Source: an uncultured Eubacteriales bacterium
Lineage (GTDB): Bacteria; Bacillota; Clostridia; Oscillospirales; CAG-272
Direction of reading: 5' to 3'
Length of the DNA: 35,011 bases
Assembly: GCA_900549725.1 (NCBI GenBank)
Contig: URPL01000018.1
Coordinates: 1 to 35,011 of the forward strand
The translations under genes and the position numbers were made by a program. Of this stretch, positions 8,625-16,780 are shown piece by piece (the stretch's first letter is position 1; each line of letters begins with the position of its first letter). The notes under the pieces are model-generated. The model made no database searches and was not told the DNA's origin. It was given only the letters and a program-made list of their open reading frames with translations.

Positions 8625-9746
8625 ATGGGCTTGCCCGAAGACGTTGCGGATCTGATTGCCGAAATTGAGCGCGCAGGCTTTTTGTGTTATGCCGTAGGCG
8701 GCTGCGTGCGCGACCTTTTGCGCGGGGTCGAGCCGACGGATTTTGATCTTTGCACCAGTGCCCTTCCGCAGCAGCTTTTGCCGCTTTTTTCGGAGAACAC
8801 CGTGATTCCGAGCGGCATCGCCCACGGGACGGTTACGGTTCTGTGGCGGCAAAAGTCGTGTGAGATCACTACCTTCCGCAGCGACGGCACCTATCTTGAC
8901 AGCCGTCATCCGCAAAGCGTCACCTTTGTGCCAACACTCGGGCAGGATCTTGCACGGCGTGATTTCACGGTCAACGCCATGGCGCTGCACCCGGAAAAAG
9001 GGTTAATCGATCCATACGGCGGCAAAGCAGACCTGAAAAACGGGGTTCTGCGCTGTGTCGGCGTTCCGCAAAAGCGGTTTGCGGAGGATGCTCTGCGCAT
9101 TCTGCGCGGCATTCGCTTTTGCGCCGCGCTTTCGCTTGTGCCGCAGGCGCAGACAAGGGATGCGCTTTTTTCGGAAAAGGAACGCCTTAGAGCCGTAAGC
9201 GCGGAGCGCTGCGCTGCCGAGCTTTGCAAAACGCTTTGTGCCCCTGCGGGGATTGCAATTCTTTCGGAATATCTTCCGATCTTCCGCGTGCGCTATCCGC
9301 AAATGGAAGCCCCCGCCGCATGGAAGGGGCAGCCGTCTCTTGCCTGTGCGCTTGCGCTGTGCTTTCCGCACGGGCTGCCGCCCCACGCTGCCCTGCCTCT
9401 TCCAAAGCGGCTTTTGCGCAAAGCCGAGGCGCTTTGCGCAATTCATGCCGCCGTTTTTCGCGGAGAAGCGGATGCGGCGCAGCTTTGTTATCGCTTCGGA
9501 GAAGAAACCGTAAAAGAAGCGCTTGCACCGTGCACCTCTCCCGCGGCGCAAACTACGCTGCATGCGCTTTTCTCCCTGCTCTGCCCCTCGCGCGCACAGC
9601 TTGCACTGTCTGCAAGGGAGCTTTTGGCCATGGGTCTGCGCGGCGCCGAAATCGGACAGGCATTGCAGGCGGCATATCTCGCCGTCAACCGCGGCTTGGT
9701 GAAAAACACACCGTCCTCGCTGCGCGATTTTTGCCAAAAACACTGA
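8625..9746 (+). CDS. cca: CCA tRNA nucleotidyltransferase / poly(A) polymerase family protein
   Basis: This enzyme adds or repairs the 3' CCA of tRNAs using CTP and ATP. Its class II nucleotidyltransferase head is clear: VGGCVRDLL (24-32) with the catalytic pair D39 and D41 in PTDFDLCTSA, the HGTVTV strand, RRDFTVNAMA, DPYGGKADL, and the nucleotide-recognition helix RFAEDALRILRGIRF. The start follows AAGGGGGGAG. At 373 residues it is shorter than the usual 400-450 residue enzymes, and the region after about residue 200 is poorly conserved, with no HD phosphohydrolase motif. It may add CCA fully or only part (C- or A-adding); sequence alone does not decide. The tRNA in this window encodes its own CCA, so repair is a likely main role. 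Confidence 0.9.
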   Translation: MGLPEDVADLIAEIERAGFLCYAVGGCVRDLLRGVEPTDFDLCTSALPQQLLPLFSENTVIPSGIAHGTVTVLWRQKSCEITTFRSDGTYLDSRHPQSVTFVPTLGQDLARRDFTVNAMALHPEKGLIDPYGGKADLKNGVLRCVGVPQKRFAEDALRILRGIRFCAALSLVPQAQTRDALFSEKERLRAVSAERCAAELCKTLCAPAGIAILSEYLPIFRVRYPQMEAPAAWKGQPSLACALALCFPHGLPPHAALPLPKRLLRKAEALCAIHAAVFRGEADAAQLCYRFGEETVKEALAPCTSPAAQTTLHALFSLLCPSRAQLALSARELLAMGLRGAEIGQALQAAYLAVNRGLVKNTPSSLRDFCQKH

Positions 9747-9842
9747 AAAGAAGCAGCTTACCCGCCGAAAATCGCAACTTACCCCCGCTGCCATGGCAAT
9801 CCCATGCCGCATATGGTATGATAAAAAAGGGAGGCCGCCTGT

Positions 9843-9896
9843 GTGAAATTGCATGTAAAAGAAATTCCGGCGGAGCAGCCGGAAGAAGCTTTATGA
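9843..9896 (+). CDS. Possible 17-codon leader or start of a broken gene
   Basis: GTG 9843 sits 8 bases after a strong AAGGGAGG and begins a peptide of 17 residues, MKLHVKEIPAEQPEEAL, ending at TGA 9894-9896. A +1 shift at the GCTTTATGA junction would continue the protein for about 43 more residues to a stop at 10020-10022. I do not recognise it. The good ribosome site argues that something is or was translated here; a frameshifted gene remnant is the simpler reading. Confidence 0.3.
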   Translation: MKLHVKEIPAEQPEEAL

Positions 9897-9955
9897 ATTT
9901 GAAGCGCTTTGCAGCGGCAGCATGCTCTTTCGCTGTAGCAAATCCATGATTCTCA

Positions 9956-10204
9956 ATGCTGATAAGATCAAATCAGTTCGCCCGGTTCTCTCCGGCCGCA
10001 TTGAAACGCTGCCGGAAAACTGAGAAAAGGCAATCATCTCGCGGCAATACGTCGCGCGGCGTTGGCGGCGCGGCGCTGTTTTTCCTTGCGATTCTTGCCG
10101 TCAGCTTCGGTGTACGCACCGTTTTTTTCGGAGCACATCTGCGCGAGGCAGAGCAGCTCAATGCGCGCCTTATGCAAAAGCGCAGCGAGGGTTCTGCCCG
10201 ATAA
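9956..10204 (+). CDS. Small hypothetical membrane protein
   Basis: An 82-residue frame with a basic N-terminal part rich in Arg and Ser, one hydrophobic helix (about 39-57, GGAALFFLAILAVSFGV) and a polar, coiled-coil-like tail (LREAEQLNARLMQ). This plan resembles small bitopic proteins such as FtsL/DivIC, but no family signature is visible. There is no clear ribosome site before ATG 9956, and other frames are also open here, so it may be the 3' part of a broken gene. It ends 35 bases before the next gene. Confidence 0.3.
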   Translation: MLIRSNQFARFSPAALKRCRKTEKRQSSRGNTSRGVGGAALFFLAILAVSFGVRTVFFGAHLREAEQLNARLMQKRSEGSAR

Positions 10205-10239
10205 CCGCTTTCATTATTCTGTAAAAAGGAGACCTTCTT

Positions 10240-10800
10240 ATGAAATCTGCCAAGGCACTTGCCTCTCTCACCAAAATTGCACGCATTCTTTCCAAAATCA
10301 TTTTTATCTGCGCAATCGTCGGCACATCCATTTGCCTTTGTGCCCTGCTCAGCCTTCTGCTCGGCATCGGCACACTGCGTCTGCACGGCATCAGCATCCA
10401 TAGCCTGATTCAGCAAAATGCGGGCGTCTCCGCAGGCACGCTGTATGCCGCGGCGACCGTGGGTGCGCTGTTGTGCACCGGGACGGGGGTTCTTGCAAAA
10501 TTTGCCGAGCTGACCTTTTTACATGCGCTTGCAAACAAAACGCCGTTTTGCCGCAAAACCGCAAAAGAGCTGATGCGCCTCGGAATTCTCACCATTGCAA
10601 TTCCTCTTGGCACGCAAACAATCTGCGCAGGCGTACACAGCCTGTTTTCGTTTCGCTTTTCCGAGGTTGCGCCGCTTTCACTTTCCTGCGATTCTTCCGT
10701 TACGCTCGGCGTAATGCTTCTCATTCTCTCGCTTGTATGCTTCGTCGGCACCCAGCAGCTTTCCGCCGCAAAACCGAACCCGACCGAGCCGCAGGCCTGA
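10240..10800 (+). CDS. DUF2975-like membrane protein
   Basis: A 186-residue protein with four hydrophobic segments, at roughly 19-47, 66-92, 112-130 and 150-170. The motif NKTPFCRKTAKELMRLG (about 101-117), between the second and third helices, resembles the GxPF-x3-N-x2-LRxIG pattern of DUF2975 membrane proteins, which often sit beside small Xre regulators; none is adjacent here. The start follows AAAAAGGAG (10222-10230). Function is unknown. The gene ends at a strong terminator. The family call is by pattern only. Confidence 0.55.
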   Translation: MKSAKALASLTKIARILSKIIFICAIVGTSICLCALLSLLLGIGTLRLHGISIHSLIQQNAGVSAGTLYAAATVGALLCTGTGVLAKFAELTFLHALANKTPFCRKTAKELMRLGILTIAIPLGTQTICAGVHSLFSFRFSEVAPLSLSCDSSVTLGVMLLILSLVCFVGTQQLSAAKPNPTEPQA

Positions 10801-10813
10801 ACCCATATAAAGC

Positions 10814-10847
10814 GGGGGTGCCCAAAAGGGCACCCCCGAATTTTTTT
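10814..10847 (+). terminator. Intrinsic terminator after the DUF2975-like gene
   Basis: A perfect 10-bp GC stem (10814-10823 with 10828-10837), an AAAA loop and T7 at 10841-10847. It lies between two converging genes; the minus side has a poor T tract, so it mainly serves the plus strand. Confidence 0.93.
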
Positions 10848-10849
10848 GC

Positions 10850-12808
10850 TTATTCAAGCTCAAATGCGCCGGTATAGAGCTGATAATACACGCCCTTTTC
10901 GGCAATCAGCTTTTCATGGCTGCCGCGTTCAATGATGCGCCCGTGGTCAAGCACCATGATCACATCAGAATTGCGCACGGTGGAGAGGCGGTGCGCAATG
11001 ACAAACACCGTTCTGCCCTGCATCAGCTGATCCATGCCGCGCTGCACGATCGCCTCGGTACGCGTATCGATAGAGGAGGTCGCTTCGTCAAGAATCATCA
11101 CCGGCGGGTCTGCAACGGCTGCCCGCGCAATGGAGATAAGCTGCCGCTGCCCCTGGGAAAGGTTTGCGCCGTTGTTTTCCAGCATGGTATCATAGCCCTG
11201 CGGCAAACGTGTGATAAAGTCGTCCGCGCCCGCAAGCGCCGCCGCCGCGCGGCATTCCTCATCGCTTGCCTCCAGTCTGCCGTAGCGGATATTTTCCAGC
11301 ACCGTTCCCGTGAACAGGTTAGTATCCTGCAAAACCAGGCCGAGCGAGCGGCGCAGATCTGCCTTTTTAATCTTGTTGACATTGATTCCGTCATAGCGGA
11401 TCTTGCCGTCGGCAATATCGTAAAAGCGGTTGATCAGGTTGGTAATGGTTGTTTTTCCGGCACCCGTCGCGCCCACAAAGGCAACCTTTTGCCCCGGCTC
11501 CGCAAACACGCTGACATCATGCAGCACCTCTTTCCCCGGCTCATAGCCGAAATCCACACCTGTAAGGCGCACATCTCCGCGCAGCTCGGTGTAGCTGACC
11601 GTGCCGTCGGCGTGTGGGTGCTTCCATGCCCAATGCCCTGTATGCTCCGCGCTCTCGGTCACCGTGCCGTCGGGCGCGATCTTTGCGTTGACCAGGGTCA
11701 CATAGCCGTCGTCCGTTTCCGGCTTTTCATCCACCAGGGAAAAAATGCGGGAAGCACCGGCGCTTGCCATAACAATGGAGTTGATCTGTTGGGAAAGCTG
11801 GTTGACATTACCCGTGAATTGCTTTGCCATATTGAGAAACGGCACCATAATGGCAATGCTGAATGCCTTGCCGGACAAGGAGAGCGAAGGAACCGAGCTC
11901 AGCAGCAAAACGCCGCCGACCAGCGCTATCAGAACATAAAGCACATTTCCGAGGTTGCCGATAATCGGCCCGAGAATGCTTGCATAGGCATGCGCATGCG
12001 TGCTGTCATGGCAAAGCGATTCATTCAGCGCATCAAAATCCTGCTGCGCCTTTTCCTCATGGCAAAATACCTTAACGACCTTCTGCCCGCTCATCATCTC
12101 CTGCACAAAGCCCTCGGTTTTTGCAACGGCTGCCTGCTGGCGGATAAAGTATTTTGCGCTGCCGCCGCCGATCTTCTTTGTGACAAGGATCATCAGCACC
12201 ACGCCAAACAGCACCACAAGCGTCAGCCACAGGCTGTAATACAGCATAATGGCGAGCACGCAGAGCACAATGGCACCGGACTGAATAAATGCGGGGAAGG
12301 ATTGGGAAACAAGCTGGCGCAGCGTATCGATATCGTTGGTATAAAAGCTCATAATGTCGCCGTGCTTATGCGTATCGAAATATTTGATCGGCAGATTCTG
12401 CATGCCGTCAAACATTTCGCGGCGCATTTTATCAAGATAGCCCTGCGTCATATACGCCATGAGCTGTGTATGCACGGTGATTGCGGCAATGGAGAGCAGA
12501 TACAGCCCCACCAAAATCGCAACGCTCGGCAAAATCTCCGCTTTGGCAGCTGCCCAGTCTCCGCTTTGATACCATCTGTCAATGGATTCGAGCACCTTTT
12601 GCATGAAAACCGACGGAATGGCGGAAACCACGGAGGCAAACAAAATACAAGCCGTCGTCAGCGGGGCAAGCACCGGATAATATCGAAACAGCCGTTTGAA
12701 AACGCGCCACAGCGCGCCCATATCGCGCTTTGGCTTTCCCGATGTGCCGGCAGGGGCTCCGTGCGGCATTTGCGCGCCCTTACTCGGCATCTTCTGCGCT
12801 TTGGTCAT
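10850..12808 (-). CDS. ABC exporter half-transporter, catalytically competent partner
   Basis: The second half of a heterodimeric type IV ABC exporter, 652 residues: a six-helix membrane domain (about 45-340) and a C-terminal nucleotide-binding domain. The NBD has Walker A GATGAGKTT, a canonical Walker B with catalytic glutamate (VMILDEATSSID) and the switch histidine (VIAHRLST). Its signature, however, is LSQGQRQ instead of LSGGQ. Between the two domains is an insert of about 45 residues containing WAWKHPHADG, which I recall from related clostridial exporters. ATG 12808 is preceded by GGAGGTGAG; 13 codons upstream in frame are ignored. It overlaps the partner gene by 29 bases. Substrates are probably drugs or other amphiphiles, given the MarR gene at the head of the operon. 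Confidence 0.92.
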   Translation of the reverse strand: MTKAQKMPSKGAQMPHGAPAGTSGKPKRDMGALWRVFKRLFRYYPVLAPLTTACILFASVVSAIPSVFMQKVLESIDRWYQSGDWAAAKAEILPSVAILVGLYLLSIAAITVHTQLMAYMTQGYLDKMRREMFDGMQNLPIKYFDTHKHGDIMSFYTNDIDTLRQLVSQSFPAFIQSGAIVLCVLAIMLYYSLWLTLVVLFGVVLMILVTKKIGGGSAKYFIRQQAAVAKTEGFVQEMMSGQKVVKVFCHEEKAQQDFDALNESLCHDSTHAHAYASILGPIIGNLGNVLYVLIALVGGVLLLSSVPSLSLSGKAFSIAIMVPFLNMAKQFTGNVNQLSQQINSIVMASAGASRIFSLVDEKPETDDGYVTLVNAKIAPDGTVTESAEHTGHWAWKHPHADGTVSYTELRGDVRLTGVDFGYEPGKEVLHDVSVFAEPGQKVAFVGATGAGKTTITNLINRFYDIADGKIRYDGINVNKIKKADLRRSLGLVLQDTNLFTGTVLENIRYGRLEASDEECRAAAALAGADDFITRLPQGYDTMLENNGANLSQGQRQLISIARAAVADPPVMILDEATSSIDTRTEAIVQRGMDQLMQGRTVFVIAHRLSTVRNSDVIMVLDHGRIIERGSHEKLIAEKGVYYQLYTGAFELE

Positions 12809-14543
12809 GTGTCTCACCTCCCTGTGTTTGCTGCATATAAACTTCATTGTAGATCGGGCTTTCGCGCAGCAGCGTTTTATGCTGCCCCATGGCGACGATC
12901 TGCCCGTTGTCCATCACCAAAATCAGATCGCTGTCCTGCACGGAGGCAATGCGCTGCGCAATGATGATTTTCGTCGTATCCGGAATAAAATCGCGGAAGC
13001 CGGCACGAATCAGAGCGTCCGTGCGCGTATCAACAGCGCTGGTGGAATCGTCCAGGATCAAAATTTTCGGCTTTTTCAAAAGCGCGCGCGCAATGCAAAG
13101 GCGCTGCTTCTGCCCGCCGGAAACATTGGTGCCGCCCTGTTCGATATAGGTGTCATATCCATCCGGGAAGGAGCGCACAAATTCGTCCGCCTGCGCCAGG
13201 CGGCAGGCTGCAACCATTTCTTCATCGGTTGCGTTTGCATCGCCCCAACGCAGATTTTCCTTGATTGTGCCGGAAAAAAGCTGATTCTTCTGCAGCACCA
13301 CCGAAACGGCGGAGCGCAGCACTTCAAGATCATACTCTCTCACATCAACGCCGCCCACGCGCACCGTGCCCTCGCTTGCATCATACAGGCGGGAGATGAG
13401 CTGGATCAATGTCGTTTTGCTTGCGCCCGTGCCGCCCAAAATACCGACGGTCATACCGGAGCGGATATGCAGATTGATATCCCGCAGGGCATATTTTTTC
13501 GCCTCTTTCTGATACTTGAAGGAGACATTTTCAAAATCAATCGAGCCGTCGCGCACGGTCATTACGGGGTTTGCCGGATTTTCCAGTGCCGGCTCCTCTT
13601 CCAAAATTTCACGGATGCGGCGCACGGATTCCGCCGACATGGTGAGCATGACATAAATCATGGAAAGCATCATCAGCGACATCAAAATCGAAACGCCGTA
13701 GGTCACCATGGCGCTGATCTGCCCGACATCCAGAAGCGTTGCATGGCTTTCAATCACCAGCTTCGAGCCGACGGTGAGAATGAACGCCATGTTAAAATAA
13801 ACGCACAGCTGCATCAGCGGGTTGTTCAGCGCAACGATACGCTCTGCCTTGGTAAAATCGGCGCGGATACTGTCGGACGCCTTTGCGAATTTCTCTTTTT
13901 CGAATTCTTCGCGGGCAAAGCCCTTGACAACGCGCATGCCGCGCACATTTTCTTCCACCGATTCGTTAAGCTTATCATATTTGCGGAAAACCGCGCGGAA
14001 TGCCGGCATTGCCTTGCGTGCAATGAGAAAAAGCCCGACGACAAGAATCGGGATGACAATGACGAATGTCGTCGCCAATGCGCCGCCCATGACATATGCC
14101 ATGGTCACGGAGAACAAAAACATCAGCGGGGCACGCACGGCAATGCGAATCACCATCATATATGCCATCTGCACATTGGTAACATCCGTGGTCAGACGCG
14201 TCACCAGCGAGGCAGAGGAAAATTTATCAATATTGGAGAATGCAAAGCTCTGCACCTTTGCAAACATATCATGCCGCAGATTTTTGGCAAATCCGGCGGA
14301 GGCACGGGAGCCAAGTACGCCGCCAAGCGTCCCGCAGCCGAGCGAAACGCATGCCATAAGCACCAGAATCAGCCCCTGGCGCACAATACCGCCGAGTGCT
14401 GCGCCCGCTTTAATCTCATTGATCAGGTTCGCCGTGATGAACGGGATCAGCACCTCGATCGCCACCTCGCCGACCATGGCAAGCAAGGTGAAAATCGAAG
14501 GCGCCTTATATTCCCTGATACACTTTTTAAATAAGGTTATCAC
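12780..14543 (-). CDS. ABC exporter half-transporter, degenerate-site partner
   Basis: The first half of the heterodimeric exporter, 587 residues: six membrane helices, then a nucleotide-binding domain. The NBD has Walker A GGTGASKTT and a good signature, VSGGQKQR. Its Walker B reads ILILDDSTSAVD, with Asp in place of the catalytic Glu, and the switch histidine is replaced by Gln (IIAQRIAS). This is the degenerate NBD of BmrC/TM287-type heterodimers. The active ATP site is formed from the partner's Walker motifs and this protein's signature. The start is a GTG overlapping the MarR stop (GTGA), behind AAAGGA. The order MarR - degenerate half - competent half suggests a drug-responsive efflux operon. 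Confidence 0.92.
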   Translation of the reverse strand: MITLFKKCIREYKAPSIFTLLAMVGEVAIEVLIPFITANLINEIKAGAALGGIVRQGLILVLMACVSLGCGTLGGVLGSRASAGFAKNLRHDMFAKVQSFAFSNIDKFSSASLVTRLTTDVTNVQMAYMMVIRIAVRAPLMFLFSVTMAYVMGGALATTFVIVIPILVVGLFLIARKAMPAFRAVFRKYDKLNESVEENVRGMRVVKGFAREEFEKEKFAKASDSIRADFTKAERIVALNNPLMQLCVYFNMAFILTVGSKLVIESHATLLDVGQISAMVTYGVSILMSLMMLSMIYVMLTMSAESVRRIREILEEEPALENPANPVMTVRDGSIDFENVSFKYQKEAKKYALRDINLHIRSGMTVGILGGTGASKTTLIQLISRLYDASEGTVRVGGVDVREYDLEVLRSAVSVVLQKNQLFSGTIKENLRWGDANATDEEMVAACRLAQADEFVRSFPDGYDTYIEQGGTNVSGGQKQRLCIARALLKKPKILILDDSTSAVDTRTDALIRAGFRDFIPDTTKIIIAQRIASVQDSDLILVMDNGQIVAMGQHKTLLRESPIYNEVYMQQTQGGETHDQSAEDAE

Positions 14544-15109
14544 AAGTCCTGTTCCTTTCTTTGCGTTTTCCCCTCTCCCGCATACGCGCAGCAGTGCATC
14601 TGGCGGCTGTTTTCCAGCATAATGTCTGTGATGCGGAAAAACTCTTCAATCTGCCGCTTGGTCAGCCCGCGGCTGATCGCGGTAAATACCTCTGCCTCCG
14701 CTGTCTGAATGGCGGCATGCACCTCTTCGCACTTTGCGGTGGGATAAATTGCCTTTGCCCTGCGGTCCGTTTTGCTCGGCTCGCAGCGCACAAAGCCGTT
14801 TTTTTCAAGTCTTGCTATAATGTCCGTCATGGTTGGGTGGGTCACGCGGCTCATTTTTTCAAGATCCTTTTGTAAAACCTCCTGCCGCGTAAAGCAGAGG
14901 CGATGCAAATTCCCCAGCACGTCGCATTGCGCCGCTGTCAGCCCCATCTGCCCGACCCGCTCGTCGATCCGCCGCTTGAAGGCACGGCTCAGCATGGAAA
15001 AGCGTGCGCCACACGGCGGCTTTCTTTGCGCCAAATCCGAGTCGGTTTGTCTTTGGTCTTCTTTTTCCGTTTTGATGACGATTCCCTCCTTTTTTAAAAA
15101 CTGCCCCAT
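14540..15109 (-). CDS. MarR-family transcriptional regulator
   Basis: A winged-helix MarR repressor of 189 residues if it starts at ATG 15109. The core is clear: LTAAQCDVLGNLHRL, the recognition region EKMSRVTHPTMTDIIARLEKNGFV, and the wing CEPSKTDRRAKAIYPT. It probably represses itself and the two exporter genes that follow with a 4-base overlap, and is released by a small ligand. The promoter carries a perfect 13-bp inverted repeat. The start is uncertain: ATG 15109 has no ribosome site and a leader of only about 22 bases, while AAGGAGGGA (15091-15083) lies 8 bases before an ATC codon at 15076 and before no standard start codon. Confidence 0.88.
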   Translation of the reverse strand: MGQFLKKEGIVIKTEKEDQRQTDSDLAQRKPPCGARFSMLSRAFKRRIDERVGQMGLTAAQCDVLGNLHRLCFTRQEVLQKDLEKMSRVTHPTMTDIIARLEKNGFVRCEPSKTDRRAKAIYPTAKCEEVHAAIQTAEAEVFTAISRGLTKRQIEEFFRITDIMLENSRQMHCCAYAGEGKTQRKEQDL

Positions 15110-15122
15110 GGCAAAATAAATC

Positions 15123-15158
15123 GGTAGGGTACTACATATTTTATCGTAGTACCCTACC
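15123..15158. promoter_or_regulatory. MarR operator: perfect 13-bp inverted repeat inside the promoter
   Basis: GGTAGGGTACTAC (15123-15135) and its exact reverse complement (15146-15158) are separated by 10 A/T-rich bases. The repeat covers the spacer, the -10 and the expected start point of the MarR promoter, the classic position for an autorepressor. No U tract follows it, so it is not a terminator. Confidence 0.82.
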
Positions 15159-15166
15159 TTTGTCAA
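15138..15166 (-). promoter_or_regulatory. Promoter of the marR-exporter operon
   Basis: On the minus strand TTGACA (15166-15161), a 17-base spacer and TAAAAT (15143-15138). The expected start of transcription, near 15131, lies inside the inverted repeat. I see no terminator between this promoter and the amino-acid transporter gene ending at 15283, so some read-through from that operon is possible. Confidence 0.82.
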
Positions 15167-15282
15167 GAGAAAGAACGGACAAATGAAAAAAATCTTTTTC
15201 CCCGATTTTATGCACATCGCTACATTCGGCTCTTCTGTTATTTTTAGTATGAAAGGTTTTGCAAAAAGCAGTTAAGCCTCTC

Positions 15283-16005
15283 TTAAAGCACCTTGGAAAG
15301 AAACGTACGCAGCCTCTCGCATTTCGGCGCGCCGAAAATTTCCGCGGGGGTGCCCTGCTCTGCGATCTTGCCGTCATCTAAGAAAATCACGCGGCTTGCA
15401 ACCTCGCGCGCAAAGCCCATTTCATGCGTAACAACCACCATGGTCATGCCCTCGTGCGCAAGCTCCTTCATAACATCGAGCACCTCACCCACCATTTCCG
15501 GGTCCAGCGCGGAGGTCGGCTCGTCAAACAGCATCACATCTGGCTCCATGCAAAGCGCGCGCACAATGGCAACCCGCTGCTTTTGCCCGCCAGAAAGCTG
15601 AGAGGGGTATGCACCGGCGCGGTCGGCAAGACCGACGCGCTCAAGATGCATCAGCGCCTTTTCCTTCGCCTGCTCCTTTGTGCACTTTTTCAGCATCACG
15701 GGGGCGCAGGTCAGATTCTCCAGCACCGTCATATGCGGAAAAAGATTGAACTGCTGAAATACCATGCCCATTTTCTGACGATGGCGGTTTAGATCGATCT
15801 TCGGGTTCATCAGATCCTCACCCTCAAAAATAATCTTGCCCTTCTGCGGCTTTTCAAGAAGATTGAGGCAGCGCAGAAAAGTGGATTTGCCGGAGCCTGA
15901 GGGGCCGATAATGCAGACAACATCGCCTTTGTCGATCGTCAGATTCACATCCTGCAAAACAGGAAGCTTTCCGAAATTTTTATAAAGATGTTCAACGCTT
16001 ATCAC
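15283..16005 (-). CDS. Polar amino-acid ABC importer, ATP-binding protein
   Basis: The ATPase of a GlnQ/ArtP-type amino-acid importer, acting on the inner face of the membrane. The 240-residue protein has Walker A GPSGSGKST, a Q-loop, the signature LSGGQKQR and Walker B VMLFDEPTSALDPE, all canonical. The GTG at 16005 is preferred because AAAGGAGG precedes it by 10 bases; a TTG seven codons upstream overlaps that site. The gene overlaps the permease gene by 14 bases and is last in the order binding protein - permease - ATPase. The ARG-box-like site before the operon suggests arginine or another basic amino acid. Confidence 0.94.
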   Translation of the reverse strand: MISVEHLYKNFGKLPVLQDVNLTIDKGDVVCIIGPSGSGKSTFLRCLNLLEKPQKGKIIFEGEDLMNPKIDLNRHRQKMGMVFQQFNLFPHMTVLENLTCAPVMLKKCTKEQAKEKALMHLERVGLADRAGAYPSQLSGGQKQRVAIVRALCMEPDVMLFDEPTSALDPEMVGEVLDVMKELAHEGMTMVVVTHEMGFAREVASRVIFLDDGKIAEQGTPAEIFGAPKCERLRTFLSKVL

Positions 16006-16696
16006 TTTTTCCGAGCCTCCTTTCAAAGCTTTTCAGCAGTGCGGAAAGCGCCACCACAAGCGCAAGATAAACAAGTGCCACAAGCAGCAGCGGGTTCACC
16101 GCGTCAAAGGTGTTGTTGCGCACCATGTTGCCCGCGCGCGTCAGATCGATCACGGCGACATAACCAGCAACGGAGGTCTCCTTGATCAGTGCGATCATCT
16201 CATTGCCGATGGCGGGAAGAATATGCCGCAGCGCCTGCGGAAACACAATGCGCCGCATGGTCTGCAGCTTGGAAAGCCCGAGGCTGCGCCCCGCCTCCAT
16301 CTGCCCGCGGTCCACCGCGCCGATGCCGCCGCGGATAAGCTCCGCCATATATGCGCCGGAGTTGATTCCGAAGGTGATAATGGCGACAACCGTTCCCTGC
16401 GCGGAAGCAAGAATGATAAAATAGAAAATCAGCAGCAGCACAACCACCGGGATCCCGCGGATCACCGTGACATAAATATCGGAAATCACGGCAAACGGAC
16501 GCAGCCATTTTGTGTCCTCTGCAAAATATTTGACCACGGCAATCAGCGTGCCGATGATAACGCCGATACAGAGCGCGCCAAGCGTGATAATGATCGTATT
16601 GCCAAAACCCTGAAGCAAAAGCTTATAGTAGCCCTTTGCGATAAAGGTCTCGTAGAGCTTGTCAAACCAGAGTTGCAAGAAAAAGCAGGCGTTCAA
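15992..16696 (-). CDS. Polar amino-acid ABC importer, permease
   Basis: A membrane subunit of the HisMQ/GlnP class, 234 residues, with about five hydrophobic helices. The EAA loop, which contacts the ATPase, is visible as EAGRSLGLSKLQTMRRIVFPQA. The N-terminal half has the conserved GFGNTIIITL and the segment VIRGIPVVVLLL. The start is probably TTG at 16694-16696, after AAGGAG with a 7-base spacer; no ATG is better placed. Only one permease gene is present, so it should work as a homodimer. An 84-base gap with a strong hairpin separates it from the binding-protein gene. Confidence 0.94.
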   Translation of the reverse strand: MNACFFLQLWFDKLYETFIAKGYYKLLLQGFGNTIIITLGALCIGVIIGTLIAVVKYFAEDTKWLRPFAVISDIYVTVIRGIPVVVLLLIFYFIILASAQGTVVAIITFGINSGAYMAELIRGGIGAVDRGQMEAGRSLGLSKLQTMRRIVFPQALRHILPAIGNEMIALIKETSVAGYVAVIDLTRAGNMVRNNTFDAVNPLLLVALVYLALVVALSALLKSFERRLGKSDKR

Positions 16697-16725
16697 ATTC
16701 TTTCTCCTTCTGCGATACTGCGGCG

Positions 16726-16755
16726 GGGGATAGGCTCCGAAAAGTGCCTATCCCC
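16726..16755 (-). other. Intercistronic hairpin in the amino-acid transporter operon
   Basis: A perfect 10-bp stem (16726-16735 with 16746-16755) and 10-base loop without a U tract, between the binding-protein and permease genes. Such hairpins often protect the upstream mRNA and let the binding protein be made in excess; that role is inference. Confidence 0.6.
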
Positions 16756-16780
16756 TGCCATTGTTTCAAAAGCGTGTATC

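Larger units (their letters stand above)
9747..10239. other. Weakly coding stretch between cca and the DUF2975-like gene
   Basis: Nearly 500 bases without a recognisable gene. It holds a -10-like TATGAT (9817-9822), a strong AAGGGAGG (9827-9834) and a 17-codon frame (9843-9896). The three frames then carry short, mutually exclusive pieces that look protein-like, as in a gene broken by several frameshifts. A small one-helix membrane frame (9956-10204) follows. No repeats, tRNA or terminator are seen. Confidence 0.45.

Noticed and set aside
10916..14534. Two plus-strand open frames of more than 600 codons opposite the ABC exporter genes
   Set aside because: Shadow frames: composition is rich in His, Arg, Cys and Gln with no domain, and both exporter halves show complete motifs on the minus strand.
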